A stretch of 12,096 bases of DNA, taken from positions 1 to 12,096 of the forward strand of contig JAMPAO010000082.1 of assembly GCA_023667165.1 (NCBI GenBank). Reading direction: 5' to 3'. Source of the stretch: Ruminococcus sp. GTDB taxonomy: Bacteria > Bacillota > Clostridia > Oscillospirales > Ruminococcaceae. This document shows, piece by piece, positions 5,258-12,096 of this stretch. The position numbers and the translations under genes are program-made. The notes under the pieces were generated by a model. It saw only the letters and a program-made list of their open reading frames with translations. It was not told the origin of the DNA and did not search any database. Within the stretch, counting starts at the first letter, position 1, and every line of letters starts with the position of its first letter.

Positions 5258-7130
5258 CGAGCTTTACAACGTTTACGAAAAAAACTGCGGAAATCCGAAT
5301 AACGTTCCCATGCTGCTGCCCATATCCCATTCCACCGCCAACGCCCAGATCGAGGTAACGCTGAATGAAAACGGCGATTTTGTGCAAGCCGATGCGGTCG
5401 ATAAGAATAATGCGGAAACCGTTTTTCCCGTAACGCAAGCTTCTATTGCAAAAGCGGGTTCCGGAGCAATTCCGCACCCATTTGCGGAAAGTCTTCTTTA
5501 TATTGCGGGAGATTACGGCAAATATTTCAACAGCAAGCATTCTAAGGAAAAAAAATATTTTGAAGCGTATATAAGCCAATTAAAAAAATGGGCTGCTTCG
5601 GAGTATTCCCACAAAGCCGTAAAAGCTGTTTTGGCGTATCTTGAAAAAAAACAAATCACAAGGGATATAATTGACAGCGGCGTTCTTACTGTAAACGAGA
5701 ATACAATAATGTTAAGCGAAAAAAAGATAAATGAAGACGCTGCGGAAAAGCTCTTTGTGCGTTTTAAGATTAATTACGCCGATTTTTTGAGCGAAAGCCG
5801 CACCTGGAAAGACAAGACCCTTTACGACAGCTTTATCGAATACAGCGCTTCGGGAGATCAGAACAGTCAGCTTTGCTACGCAACGGGAAAAGTTCTGCCC
5901 GTTACATATAAGCATCCGTATGGAATTATCAAAACCGCTCCTAAAGGCAAGCTGATCTCCGCAAACGACGAAAGCGGCTTCGCATACAGAGGGCGTTTTC
6001 AGAATAAGGAGCAGGCTATCTCGGTAAGCTACGATTTCTCGCAGAAAATGCACAACGCGCTGAAATGGCTTATAGCAAAGCAGGGCATAAACATTGAAAA
6101 TTCCCTTACCCTTGTGGTATGGGAAAGCGCAATGCGTAAGCTGCCGAATATAACCGATTCCTCTCAAGGATTTATTTTTGAGGACGAAGCGGAGGAAAGC
6201 AAATATGCCGATACCTACGCCGCATACAAGGATCTGCTGCAAAAATCGTTATTCGGCTACAAAAACAGGTTTGACGACGATCCCATGGCAATGGTGATGG
6301 GTCTGGATTCCGCCACCACGGGACGGCTTTCCATATGCATATATTCGGAGCTGCAAAGTTCGGTATTTCTTGAAAACGTCAAGAAATGGCACGAGGACAC
6401 CGCTTGGTTTTGCTACAATGAAAAGCAGCGGGAATATGTATACGATTCCTTTTCGCTCAGAAATATTATCAACTGCGCTTTCGGAACGGAGCAGGGAAAA
6501 TTTATAGAATGCGGCAATTCCAAATTGAGCACCGATTATGTTTGCAGGCTGATACCGTGCGTTACCGAGGGGAGAAAGCTCCCGTCCAATATAGTAAGCG
6601 CGCTGGTAAGCAAGGCTTCATGCCCTCTCAAATACGACAAATCGTATAACTGGAGGAACGTGCTGAACACAGCCTGCGGAATGCTGAGGAAAAAAATGAT
6701 AGAAAACAAGGAGGAGTGTAAAATGGCACTTGACGAAAAACGCGCCGACAGAAGCTATCTGTACGGCAGACTGCTTGCCGTGGCGGACGCTGCGGAAGCA
6801 AGCACATACGACAATGATGAAAAACGCACAACAAACGCAAAAAGGTATTTCGAAGCGTTTTCAAACCGCCCCTACAGCACCTGGAACATTATCCGCAAAC
6901 GGCTGAGCCCGTATCTTGAAAAGCATGATAAGGCGAACAAATCGGTCTATTCGGAGAATTATTACTCCAATCTCATAAACACCGTGACCGATATGTTCGA
7001 CGCCGATGACTTTGAGGATAATTCAAAGCTCGAACCCATCTATCTCCACGCCTATAGCTGCCAGATGAAAAAGCTGTCGGGAGGCAGAAAAGAAAATACA
7101 AATACCGATACAAATACCGAGGAGGAATAA
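5244..7130 (+). CDS. cas8c: type I-C Cascade large subunit Cas8c (Csd1)
   Basis: Cas8c recognises the PAM (TTC in type I-C) and helps place Cas3 on the target. The protein is 628 residues, within the usual range for Csd1. I chose TTG 5244 (giving MSWTNELYNVYEKNCG, a typical Csd1 start) because AAGGAGG (5229-5235) lies 8 bases upstream; an in-frame TTG at 5226 has no such site. The C-terminal 135 residues, including DRSYLYGRLLAVADAAE, form the helical Cas11-like domain and are probably also made separately as Cas11c. The tail NTNTDTNTEEE is low-complexity. The first third looks more A+T-rich than its neighbours. It starts within the cas5c 3' end and stops 4 bases before cas7c, implying coupled translation. 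Confidence 0.94.
   Translation: MSWTNELYNVYEKNCGNPNNVPMLLPISHSTANAQIEVTLNENGDFVQADAVDKNNAETVFPVTQASIAKAGSGAIPHPFAESLLYIAGDYGKYFNSKHSKEKKYFEAYISQLKKWAASEYSHKAVKAVLAYLEKKQITRDIIDSGVLTVNENTIMLSEKKINEDAAEKLFVRFKINYADFLSESRTWKDKTLYDSFIEYSASGDQNSQLCYATGKVLPVTYKHPYGIIKTAPKGKLISANDESGFAYRGRFQNKEQAISVSYDFSQKMHNALKWLIAKQGINIENSLTLVVWESAMRKLPNITDSSQGFIFEDEAEESKYADTYAAYKDLLQKSLFGYKNRFDDDPMAMVMGLDSATTGRLSICIYSELQSSVFLENVKKWHEDTAWFCYNEKQREYVYDSFSLRNIINCAFGTEQGKFIECGNSKLSTDYVCRLIPCVTEGRKLPSNIVSALVSKASCPLKYDKSYNWRNVLNTACGMLRKKMIENKEECKMALDEKRADRSYLYGRLLAVADAAEASTYDNDEKRTTNAKRYFEAFSNRPYSTWNIIRKRLSPYLEKHDKANKSVYSENYYSNLINTVTDMFDADDFEDNSKLEPIYLHAYSCQMKKLSGGRKENTNTDTNTEEE
6708..6714 (+). promoter_or_regulatory. 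internal ribosome binding site for Cas11c
   Basis: A perfect AAGGAGG lies inside cas8c, 8 bases before the in-frame ATG at 6723. It is as good a site as any gene-initial one in this operon, which is unexpected by chance in the middle of a coding region. Confidence 0.85.
6723..7130 (+). CDS. cas11c: Cascade small subunit Cas11c from an internal start in cas8c
   Basis: In type I-C systems studied so far, the small subunit comes from an internal translation start near the 3' end of cas8c, and several copies form the belly of Cascade. Here the in-frame ATG at codon 494 of cas8c, with AAGGAGG 8 bases upstream, would give a 135-residue protein starting MALDEKRADRSYLYGRLLAV, close to the size of known Cas11c. 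It shares the cas8c stop codon. The call rests on the ribosome binding site, the reading frame and the family precedent. Confidence 0.85.
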   Translation: MALDEKRADRSYLYGRLLAVADAAEASTYDNDEKRTTNAKRYFEAFSNRPYSTWNIIRKRLSPYLEKHDKANKSVYSENYYSNLINTVTDMFDADDFEDNSKLEPIYLHAYSCQMKKLSGGRKENTNTDTNTEEE

Positions 7131-7134
7131 GATC

Positions 7135-7995
7135 ATGAGCACACTTTCAAGCAAGATAGATTTCGCGGTTATTTTTACCGCTTCAAACGCAAATCCCAAC
7201 GGCGACCCGCTCAACGGAAACAGACCGAGAGAGGATTACGACGGCTTCGGAGAGATCTCCGACGTATGCATTAAAAGGAAAATACGCAACAGGCTGCAGG
7301 ACATGGGAGAAAATATTTTCGTCAAATCCGACGACCGCTGCGATGACGGCTTTGACAGTCTGCGAAGCAGAGCGGACGGCTGCGATGAGGTAAACCAATA
7401 CTCCAAGGGCAAAAAGACCGACCGCGACGCTTACGCGAAAGCCGCCTGCGAGCAGTGGATAGACGTAAGGAGCTTCGGGCAGGTATTTGCATTTAAGGGT
7501 TCGGAGGTTTCCGTAGGCGTGAGAGGCCCCGTTTCCATCGGCATTGCAAAGAGCGTTTCCCCCGTCGACGTCATAAGCATGCAGATAACCAAAAGCGTCA
7601 ACAGCGAGGGCGGAAAAGAGGGAAAAAGCTCCGATACGATGGGAATGAAGCACAGAGTCGAATTCGGCGCGTACAAGGTATGCGGCTCGATGAACTGCCA
7701 GCTTGCGGAAAAAACCGGATTTACCGACGAGGACGCAGAAAAGATAAAACAGGCTCTCGCAACGCTTTTCGAGAACGACGCTTCTGCCGCAAGACCCGAC
7801 GGAAGCATGGAGGTTTGCAGGGTGTACTGGTGGAAGCACGGCGCAAAAACTCCCAAATATTCCTCGGCAAAGGTACACCGCAGTCTTAATATTTCCTTGA
7901 AAAAAGACGTTAAAAAGCCTATGTCGATCAACGATTACGATATTACTCTTGACCATCTCGAGGGACTTGAGCCGGAGGTGCTCGACTTTATATGA
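7135..7995 (+). CDS. cas7c: type I-C Cascade backbone subunit Cas7c (Csd2)
   Basis: Cas7c polymerises along the crRNA spacer to form the Cascade backbone; its thumb displaces every sixth base of the guide-target duplex. The 286-residue protein has the Csd2 signatures NPNGDP (20-25), DGFGEISDVCIKRKIRN (36-52), DVRSFGQVFAF (from 110) and VRGPVSIGIAKS. GGAGG (7121-7125) lies 9 bases before ATG. It starts 4 bases after the cas8c stop, and its own stop overlaps the cas4 start as ATGA. No defect is visible. Confidence 0.96.
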   Translation: MSTLSSKIDFAVIFTASNANPNGDPLNGNRPREDYDGFGEISDVCIKRKIRNRLQDMGENIFVKSDDRCDDGFDSLRSRADGCDEVNQYSKGKKTDRDAYAKAACEQWIDVRSFGQVFAFKGSEVSVGVRGPVSIGIAKSVSPVDVISMQITKSVNSEGGKEGKSSDTMGMKHRVEFGAYKVCGSMNCQLAEKTGFTDEDAEKIKQALATLFENDASAARPDGSMEVCRVYWWKHGAKTPKYSSAKVHRSLNISLKKDVKKPMSINDYDITLDHLEGLEPEVLDFI

Positions 7996-8672
7996 GCGGG
8001 TATGACGAGGACGATTACCTTATGATCTCGGGGATACAGCATTTCACTTTCTGCCGCAGACAATGGGCGCTCATACACATCGAGCAGCAGTGGGAGGAAA
8101 ACTACCGCACGGCTGACGGCGTTGTTATGCATAAAAACGTGCATAACAGCTCATTCAACGAAACGAGAAAGGACAAGATAACCGTCAGAGCCATGCGGGT
8201 CGCCTCCCGCGAGCTCGGACTCAGCGGAGAGTGCGACGTTGTGGAGTTTACGCGAAGCGGCAGCGGCATAGATATCTTCGGAAGAGAGGGCAAATACTCG
8301 GTAATGCCGATAGAATACAAGCGCGGCGAGCCAAAGGAGAACGAATGCGACGCCGTACAGCTATGCGCGCAGGCTCTCTGCCTTGAGGAAATGCTTTGCT
8401 GCGAAATAAACGAGGGCTGCATTTATTACGGCGAAACCAAAAGAAGAACAAGGATCGTCTTCGACGGAGAGCTGCGGCGGCGCGTTAAAGCCATAGCCGA
8501 GGAAATGCACGGCTATTACAGCAGGCAGTACACTCCCAAGGTCAGGCGCACAAAGGAGTGCAACGCCTGTTCGCTGAAAAATATATGCTTGCCCGTCATT
8601 ATGAAAAACACAAGCGTCAAGAGCTATCTGCAAACAAATCTTTTCGGAACCGGCGCGGAGGACAACGAATGA
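7992..8672 (+). CDS. cas4: Cas4 exonuclease of the adaptation module
   Basis: Cas4 works with Cas1-Cas2 to choose PAM-bearing prespacers, trim them and set their orientation. The 226-residue protein has a RecB-like nuclease core with H47, D82 (GECDVVEF), E108 and K110 (IEYKRGEP) and Q123 in QLCAQALCLE. The four iron-sulfur cysteines are C21 (FCRRQW), C190, C193 and C199, so the cluster site is complete. It overlaps cas7c and cas1 by ATGA at both ends. The nearest ribosome binding site, GGAGG at 7974-7978, is 13 bases from the ATG, so translation probably depends on coupling to cas7c. Confidence 0.95.
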   Translation: MSGYDEDDYLMISGIQHFTFCRRQWALIHIEQQWEENYRTADGVVMHKNVHNSSFNETRKDKITVRAMRVASRELGLSGECDVVEFTRSGSGIDIFGREGKYSVMPIEYKRGEPKENECDAVQLCAQALCLEEMLCCEINEGCIYYGETKRRTRIVFDGELRRRVKAIAEEMHGYYSRQYTPKVRRTKECNACSLKNICLPVIMKNTSVKSYLQTNLFGTGAEDNE

Positions 8673-9700
8673 AGAAGCTTCTTAATACGCTTTACATAAC
8701 CTCTCCCGACAGGTATCTGTCGCTGGACGGTGAAAACGCCGTTATCACTTCCGGCGGCGAAACTGTCGGCAGAGTGCCGCTGCACAATCTGGAGCGCATT
8801 GTAACATTCGGATATACCGGGGCAAGTCCCGCGCTTATGGGCAAATGCGGCGAAATGGGCATAGATCTGTGCTTTATGAGCTCAAGCGGACGGTTTATCT
8901 GCCGCGTTCAAGGAGAGGTAAGCGGGAACGTCCTGCTCAGAAGACAGCAGTACAGGATCGCGGACGACAGGGAAAAGTCCCTTTCGATCGCCAAAAATAT
9001 CATTGCGGGAAAAATATATAACGGCAAATGGGTGATCGAAAGGACCCTGCGCGATCATTCAATGAGGATCGACGCGGAAAAATTCAAAGAAAAATCCGCA
9101 TTTTTATCAAGCGCGATCAAAAACTGCGCCTCCTGCACCTCTCACGACGAGCTCAGAGGCATCGAGGGCGAGGCGGCTTCGGTATATTTTTCCGTTTTTG
9201 ACGATATGATACTCGGACAAAAGGAGGATTTTGTTTTCGATACAAGAAACAGACGTCCTCCCACCGATAATGTCAACGCCATGCTTTCCTTTGCGTATAC
9301 CCTTGCAACGGGTATGTGTACGTCATCCTTGAACGCCGTGGGACTTGATCCGTTTGTGGGTTTCATGCATACGGACAGACCGGGTCGGCGCTCCCTTGCC
9401 CTTGACATGGTCGAGGAATTCCGCGCGGTCATGTGCGACAGATTTGTGCTTACGCTGATCAACAAAAAAATGATATCTGCCAAGGACTTCGAAAAGCGCG
9501 AGAACGGTTCGGTGCTTATGACAGACGAAGCGCGGAGAACTTTTATCACGTCGTGGCAAAACAAGAAAAATCAGATAATTACTCACCCGTTTCTCGAAGA
9601 AAAGGTTGAGTGGGGTATGCTTCCGTACGTACAGTCGCTGCTGCTGAGCAGATTTATAAGGGGCGATCTGGACGATTATCCCGTATTTTTATGGAAGTGA
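8669..9700 (+). CDS. cas1: Cas1 integrase
   Basis: Cas1 is the integrase that inserts new spacers at the leader end of the array, as a complex with Cas2. The 343-residue protein starts MKKLLNTLYITSPDRYLSLD. Metal-binding residues are present: E166 in RGIEGEAASVYF, H234 in FVGFMHTDRPGR, and acidic residues around D246 in LALDMVEEFR. I chose ATG 8669, which overlaps the cas4 stop as ATGA and has GGAGG (8657-8661) 7 bases upstream; the frame is open further upstream, but that part only reads through the end of cas4. Confidence 0.96.
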   Translation: MKKLLNTLYITSPDRYLSLDGENAVITSGGETVGRVPLHNLERIVTFGYTGASPALMGKCGEMGIDLCFMSSSGRFICRVQGEVSGNVLLRRQQYRIADDREKSLSIAKNIIAGKIYNGKWVIERTLRDHSMRIDAEKFKEKSAFLSSAIKNCASCTSHDELRGIEGEAASVYFSVFDDMILGQKEDFVFDTRNRRPPTDNVNAMLSFAYTLATGMCTSSLNAVGLDPFVGFMHTDRPGRRSLALDMVEEFRAVMCDRFVLTLINKKMISAKDFEKRENGSVLMTDEARRTFITSWQNKKNQIITHPFLEEKVEWGMLPYVQSLLLSRFIRGDLDDYPVFLWK

Positions 9701-9704
9701 GAAA

Positions 9705-9995
9705 ATGTTCGTATTAATAACATATGATGTAAATACTCAAACCAAGGAAGGCAGGACGCGTTTGAGAAAGGTCGCAAAGCAATGCGTCAATTACGGCATA
9801 CGTGTGCAGAATTCCGTGTTCGAGTGTGTAATGGATCCTGCCAAGTGCCGTGAGGTAAAGGCGATACTGGAGGGATTGATCGACAAAAGCAAAGACAGCC
9901 TCAGATTTTATTATCTGGGGGATAAATATAAAACCAAAATAGAATGCATAGGTTCAAATGAAACAATATGCGTAGACGAGCCTTTGATTTTTTAG
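9705..9995 (+). CDS. cas2: Cas2 adaptation protein
   Basis: Cas2 forms the central dimer that bridges two Cas1 dimers during spacer integration. The 96-residue protein has the ferredoxin-like fold start MFVLITYDVNT, with the conserved Asp D8, and the typical segment RVQNSVFECVMD. It starts 4 bases after the cas1 stop with only a weak GGAAG site, so it is probably translationally coupled to cas1. It is the last gene before the array. Confidence 0.96.
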   Translation: MFVLITYDVNTQTKEGRTRLRKVAKQCVNYGIRVQNSVFECVMDPAKCREVKAILEGLIDKSKDSLRFYYLGDKYKTKIECIGSNETICVDEPLIF

Positions 9996-10157
9996 TGCGG
10001 ATGTGAAGCTCACATAAATTTCGGGGAGGATCCGCACTGAAAAATGATCGGGTTTTCAAGTTTTTTCCCGATCGCTCAATGCAAAATCAAAATAAAATTT
10101 ATCGCAAAATAACAATATGTATTTCTGTTTAAGAGAAAAATATTGTATAATTTTGCA
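9996..10157 (+). promoter_or_regulatory. CRISPR leader
   Basis: The 162 bases between cas2 and the first repeat. The first part holds two inverted repeats: AGTGCGGAT (9994-10002, starting in the cas2 stop codon) with ATCCGCACT (10030-10038), and GATCGGG (10046-10052) with CCCGATC (10067-10073). Neither is followed by a T run, so they are not typical terminators. The rest (10075-10157) is strongly A+T-rich, as expected for a leader. New spacers should enter at 10158. Confidence 0.8.
10146..10151 (+). promoter_or_regulatory. candidate -10 box for the CRISPR array
   Basis: An exact TATAAT ends 6 bases before the first repeat. With normal spacing, transcription would start at about 10158, the first base of repeat 1. 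No good -35 box is visible (TTCTGT is in the right place), so the true promoter may lie further upstream in the leader. Confidence 0.45.
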
Positions 10158-10529
10158 GTCACCCTCCGCATGGAGGGTGTGGATTGAAATCAGTATGGCG
10201 GACGTATACCATACTGATATATTGTCACCCTCCGCATGGAGGGTGTGGATTGAAATTATTGATGGTATATTAATGTTTGACAGTATACTTTATGTCACCC
10301 TCCGCATGGAGGGTGTGGATTGAAATAACGCGTATGGCATTTCTATTATACATGATAAAGTCACCCTCCGCATGGAGGGTGTGGATTGAAATAATCGTTT
10401 ATTACATACACATCCAGCTCATGCATACGGTCACCCTCCGCATGGAGGGTGTGGATTGAAATCGTTAGGATCGTGAATTTTAGATGTAAAGGTTATGTCA
10501 CCCTCCGCATGGAGGGTGTGGATTGAAAT

Positions 10530-10770
10530 ATAATTTGTTATAATAATGTTGAGGAGGTGTAATAAGTCACCCTCCGCATGGAGGGTGTGGATTGAAATAA
10601 GGGCAATCCAATGTTTTGATCCGGATTATTCCCGTCACCCTCCGCATGGAGGGTGTGGATTGAAATAAGGGCAATCCAATGTTTTGATCCGGATTATTCC
10701 CGTCACCCTCCGCATGGAGGGTGTGGATTGAAATATAATTTGTTATAATAATGTTGAGGAGGTGTAATAA
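10530..10770 (+). repeat. duplicated spacers in A-B-B-A order
   Basis: Spacers 6 (10530-10565) and 9 (10735-10770) are identical 36-mers; spacers 7 (10599-10633) and 8 (10667-10701) are identical 35-mers. All four are in the same orientation. Confidence 0.97.
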
Positions 10771-11107
10771 GTCACCCTCCGCATGGAGGGTGTGGATTGA
10801 AATCGTGAGCGTCCCAGGGACTAAAACCCACCCCAGAGGGTCACCCTCCGCATGGAGGGTGTGGATTGAAATTTCAAGCCGCTTGAACGTCTCCCTCACA
10901 TAGTAGGTCACCCTCCGCATGGAGGGTGTGGATTGAAATATGCTGTCCCACAGTCTGACAGATCCGTTCGGCACGTCACCCTCCGCATGGAGGGTGTGGA
11001 TTGAAATAATAGTGCAATTTGATACTGTACGTATTATCATGTCACCCTCCGCATGGAGGGTGTGGATTGAAATTATATCATCATAAATGCCCTGTAATTC
11101 CTTTAAT

Positions 11108-11540
11108 GTCACCCTCCGTATGGAGGGTGTGGATTGAAATGTTTGTCTGTACGCCATATAACAGAGGCACTCATGTCACCCTCCGTATGGAGGGTGTGGA
11201 TTGAAATTGTACGCTCTTTACCGTTCCCGCCGTCCATCAAGGTCACCCTCCGTATGGAGGGTGTGGATTGAAATCGTGATCAAGGAAAATCCCGATATGC
11301 AAAATCCCGTCACCCTCCGTATGGAGGGTGTGGATTGAAATACAAAGATAGTTTGTAAGCCGTCTTGCCGTGTTGTCACCCTCCGTATGGAGGGTGTGGA
11401 TTGAAATAAACCGTACCAAAGGGGACGTTATACTGTTCCCGTCACCCTCCGTATGGAGGGTGTGGATTGAAATCAAAAAGCGAGGTATCGTTTATCGAAT
11501 ACATACTGTCACCCTCCGTATGGAGGGTGTGGATTGAAAT
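11108..11540 (+). repeat. block of seven loop-variant repeats
   Basis: Repeats 15 to 21 all have GTAT instead of GCAT in the loop. Repeats 1-14 and 22-29 all have GCAT. The stem is unchanged, so crRNA folding and processing should be the same. Confidence 0.97.
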
Positions 11541-11907
11541 ATCATGTCACCCAGCTCGTCCATCATTTCCGACTTGTCACCCTCCGCATGGAGGGTGTGG
11601 ATTGAAATCCTCCTAACCAAAGTGTATTTTTGATGCATAAGTCACCCTCCGCATGGAGGGTGTGGATTGAAATGGCGTACAATGTCAGCTCTTCAGCTGC
11701 TATTTTAGTCACCCTCCGCATGGAGGGTGTGGATTGAAATAAAATCCGCATATGCAGGTCTGTCGGTGTACACCGTCACCCTCCGCATGGAGGGTGTGGA
11801 TTGAAATATCATGTCACCCAGCTCGTCCATCATTTCCGACTTGTCACCCTCCGCATGGAGGGTGTGGATTGAAATCCTCCTAACCAAAGTGTATTTTTGA
11901 TGCATAA
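11541..11907 (+). repeat. two-spacer duplication in the older part of the array
   Basis: Spacers 21-22 (11541-11575, 11609-11640) recur exactly as spacers 25-26 (11808-11842, 11876-11907), offset by 267 bases, with spacers 23 and 24 between the copies. The repeat before spacer 21 is the GTAT form, while that before spacer 25 is the GCAT form. Confidence 0.97.
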
Positions 11908-12096
11908 GTCACCCTCCGCATGGAGGGTGTGGATTGAAATTTCCGAGGCGGCAAAGGCGGAGGTGCAGGATAAGCGTCACCCTCCGCATGGAGGGTGTGG
12001 ATTGAAATAAGAATATCATCATCAATAGCTGTCGTTAAAACGTCACCCTCCGCATGGAGGGTGTGGATTGAAATTGAACGCCGTTCAACGCCCCGC

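Larger units (their letters stand above)
10158..12096 (+). CRISPR. type I-C CRISPR array, 29 repeats, open at the window end
   Basis: The 33-base repeat reads GTCACCCTCC-GCAT-GGAGGGTG-TGGATTGAAAT. It has an 8-base-pair stem (CACCCTCC / GGAGGGTG), a GCAT loop and an 11-base tail, the exact handle expected from Cas5c cleavage at the stem base. There are 28 complete spacers of 32-37 bases, 24 of them distinct, plus 22 bases of a 29th at the window edge. Repeats start at 10158, 10224, 10294, 10360, 10430, 10497, 10566, 10634, 10702, 10771, 10840, 10907, 10975, 11041, 11108, 11175, 11242, 11309, 11375, 11441, 11508, 11576, 11641, 11708, 11775, 11843, 11908, 11976 and 12042. The leader and cas2 are at the left end, so spacers 1 onward are the most recent. 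Apart from one loop variant the repeats are identical, which suggests an actively maintained array. Confidence 0.98.

Noticed and set aside
8558..8668. Upstream extension of cas1 into cas4
   Set aside because: It only reads the cas4 3' end in another frame; ATG 8669 has a ribosome binding site and the usual Cas1 start.
9994..10073. Leader inverted repeats as intrinsic terminators of the cas operon
   Set aside because: Neither stem is followed by a T run on either strand, and the second has a 14-base loop.
10117..11905. Open reading frames across the array on both strands, with repeated peptides such as SPSAWRVWIEI and SIHTLHAEGD
   Set aside because: They are the CRISPR repeat read as protein. 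They have no ribosome binding sites and their unit is the repeat-spacer period.

Overview
The window holds a complete type I-C CRISPR-Cas locus downstream of a 4-alpha-glucanotransferase gene. All protein genes lie on the + strand. Near-consensus AGGAGG ribosome binding sites, consensus -35/-10 promoters and tightly overlapping genes suggest a Gram-positive host. The proteins look like those of Clostridia, perhaps the Ruminococcaceae/Oscillospiraceae group, but this placement is an impression from sequence style and is low confidence.

Layout: malQ (97-1611) ends in a strong intrinsic terminator. cas3 (1805-4162) follows with its own promoter and palindromic operator-like sites. A 285-base gap (4163-4447) comes next. 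The second operon then runs cas5c-cas8c-cas7c-cas4-cas1-cas2 (4448-9995), with genes overlapping or 4 bases apart. A second protein, the small subunit Cas11c, is very likely translated from an internal start in cas8c at 6723. An A+T-rich leader (9996-10157) precedes a CRISPR array that runs off the window end, with 29 repeats of 33 bases and 28 complete spacers. The repeat stem-loop leaves the 11-base 5' handle expected from Cas5c cleavage.

The most interesting part is the gap between cas3 and cas5c. On the - strand it encodes what looks like a small stand-alone CRISPR-resembling RNA of about 120 nt. It has a TATAAT box, a hairpin, a degenerate repeat 3' end (TGGATTGAAAA against TGGATTGAAAT in the array), a pseudo-spacer and an intrinsic terminator. 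Pseudo-spacer positions 1-17 match the core promoter of cas5c at 16 of 17 positions. The single mismatch is at position 12, which type I Cascade flips out, and the matched site is flanked by a 5'-TTC PAM, the type I-C PAM. This is the design of a CreR-type Cas-regulating RNA: Cascade loaded with this RNA would sit on the promoter of its own operon and repress it without cutting.

Other points: Cas5c carries an in-frame duplication around a proline-rich insert. The array has two sets of duplicated spacers, one in the order A-B-B-A. A block of seven consecutive repeats shares a loop base change, and its boundary falls exactly at one of the duplications.
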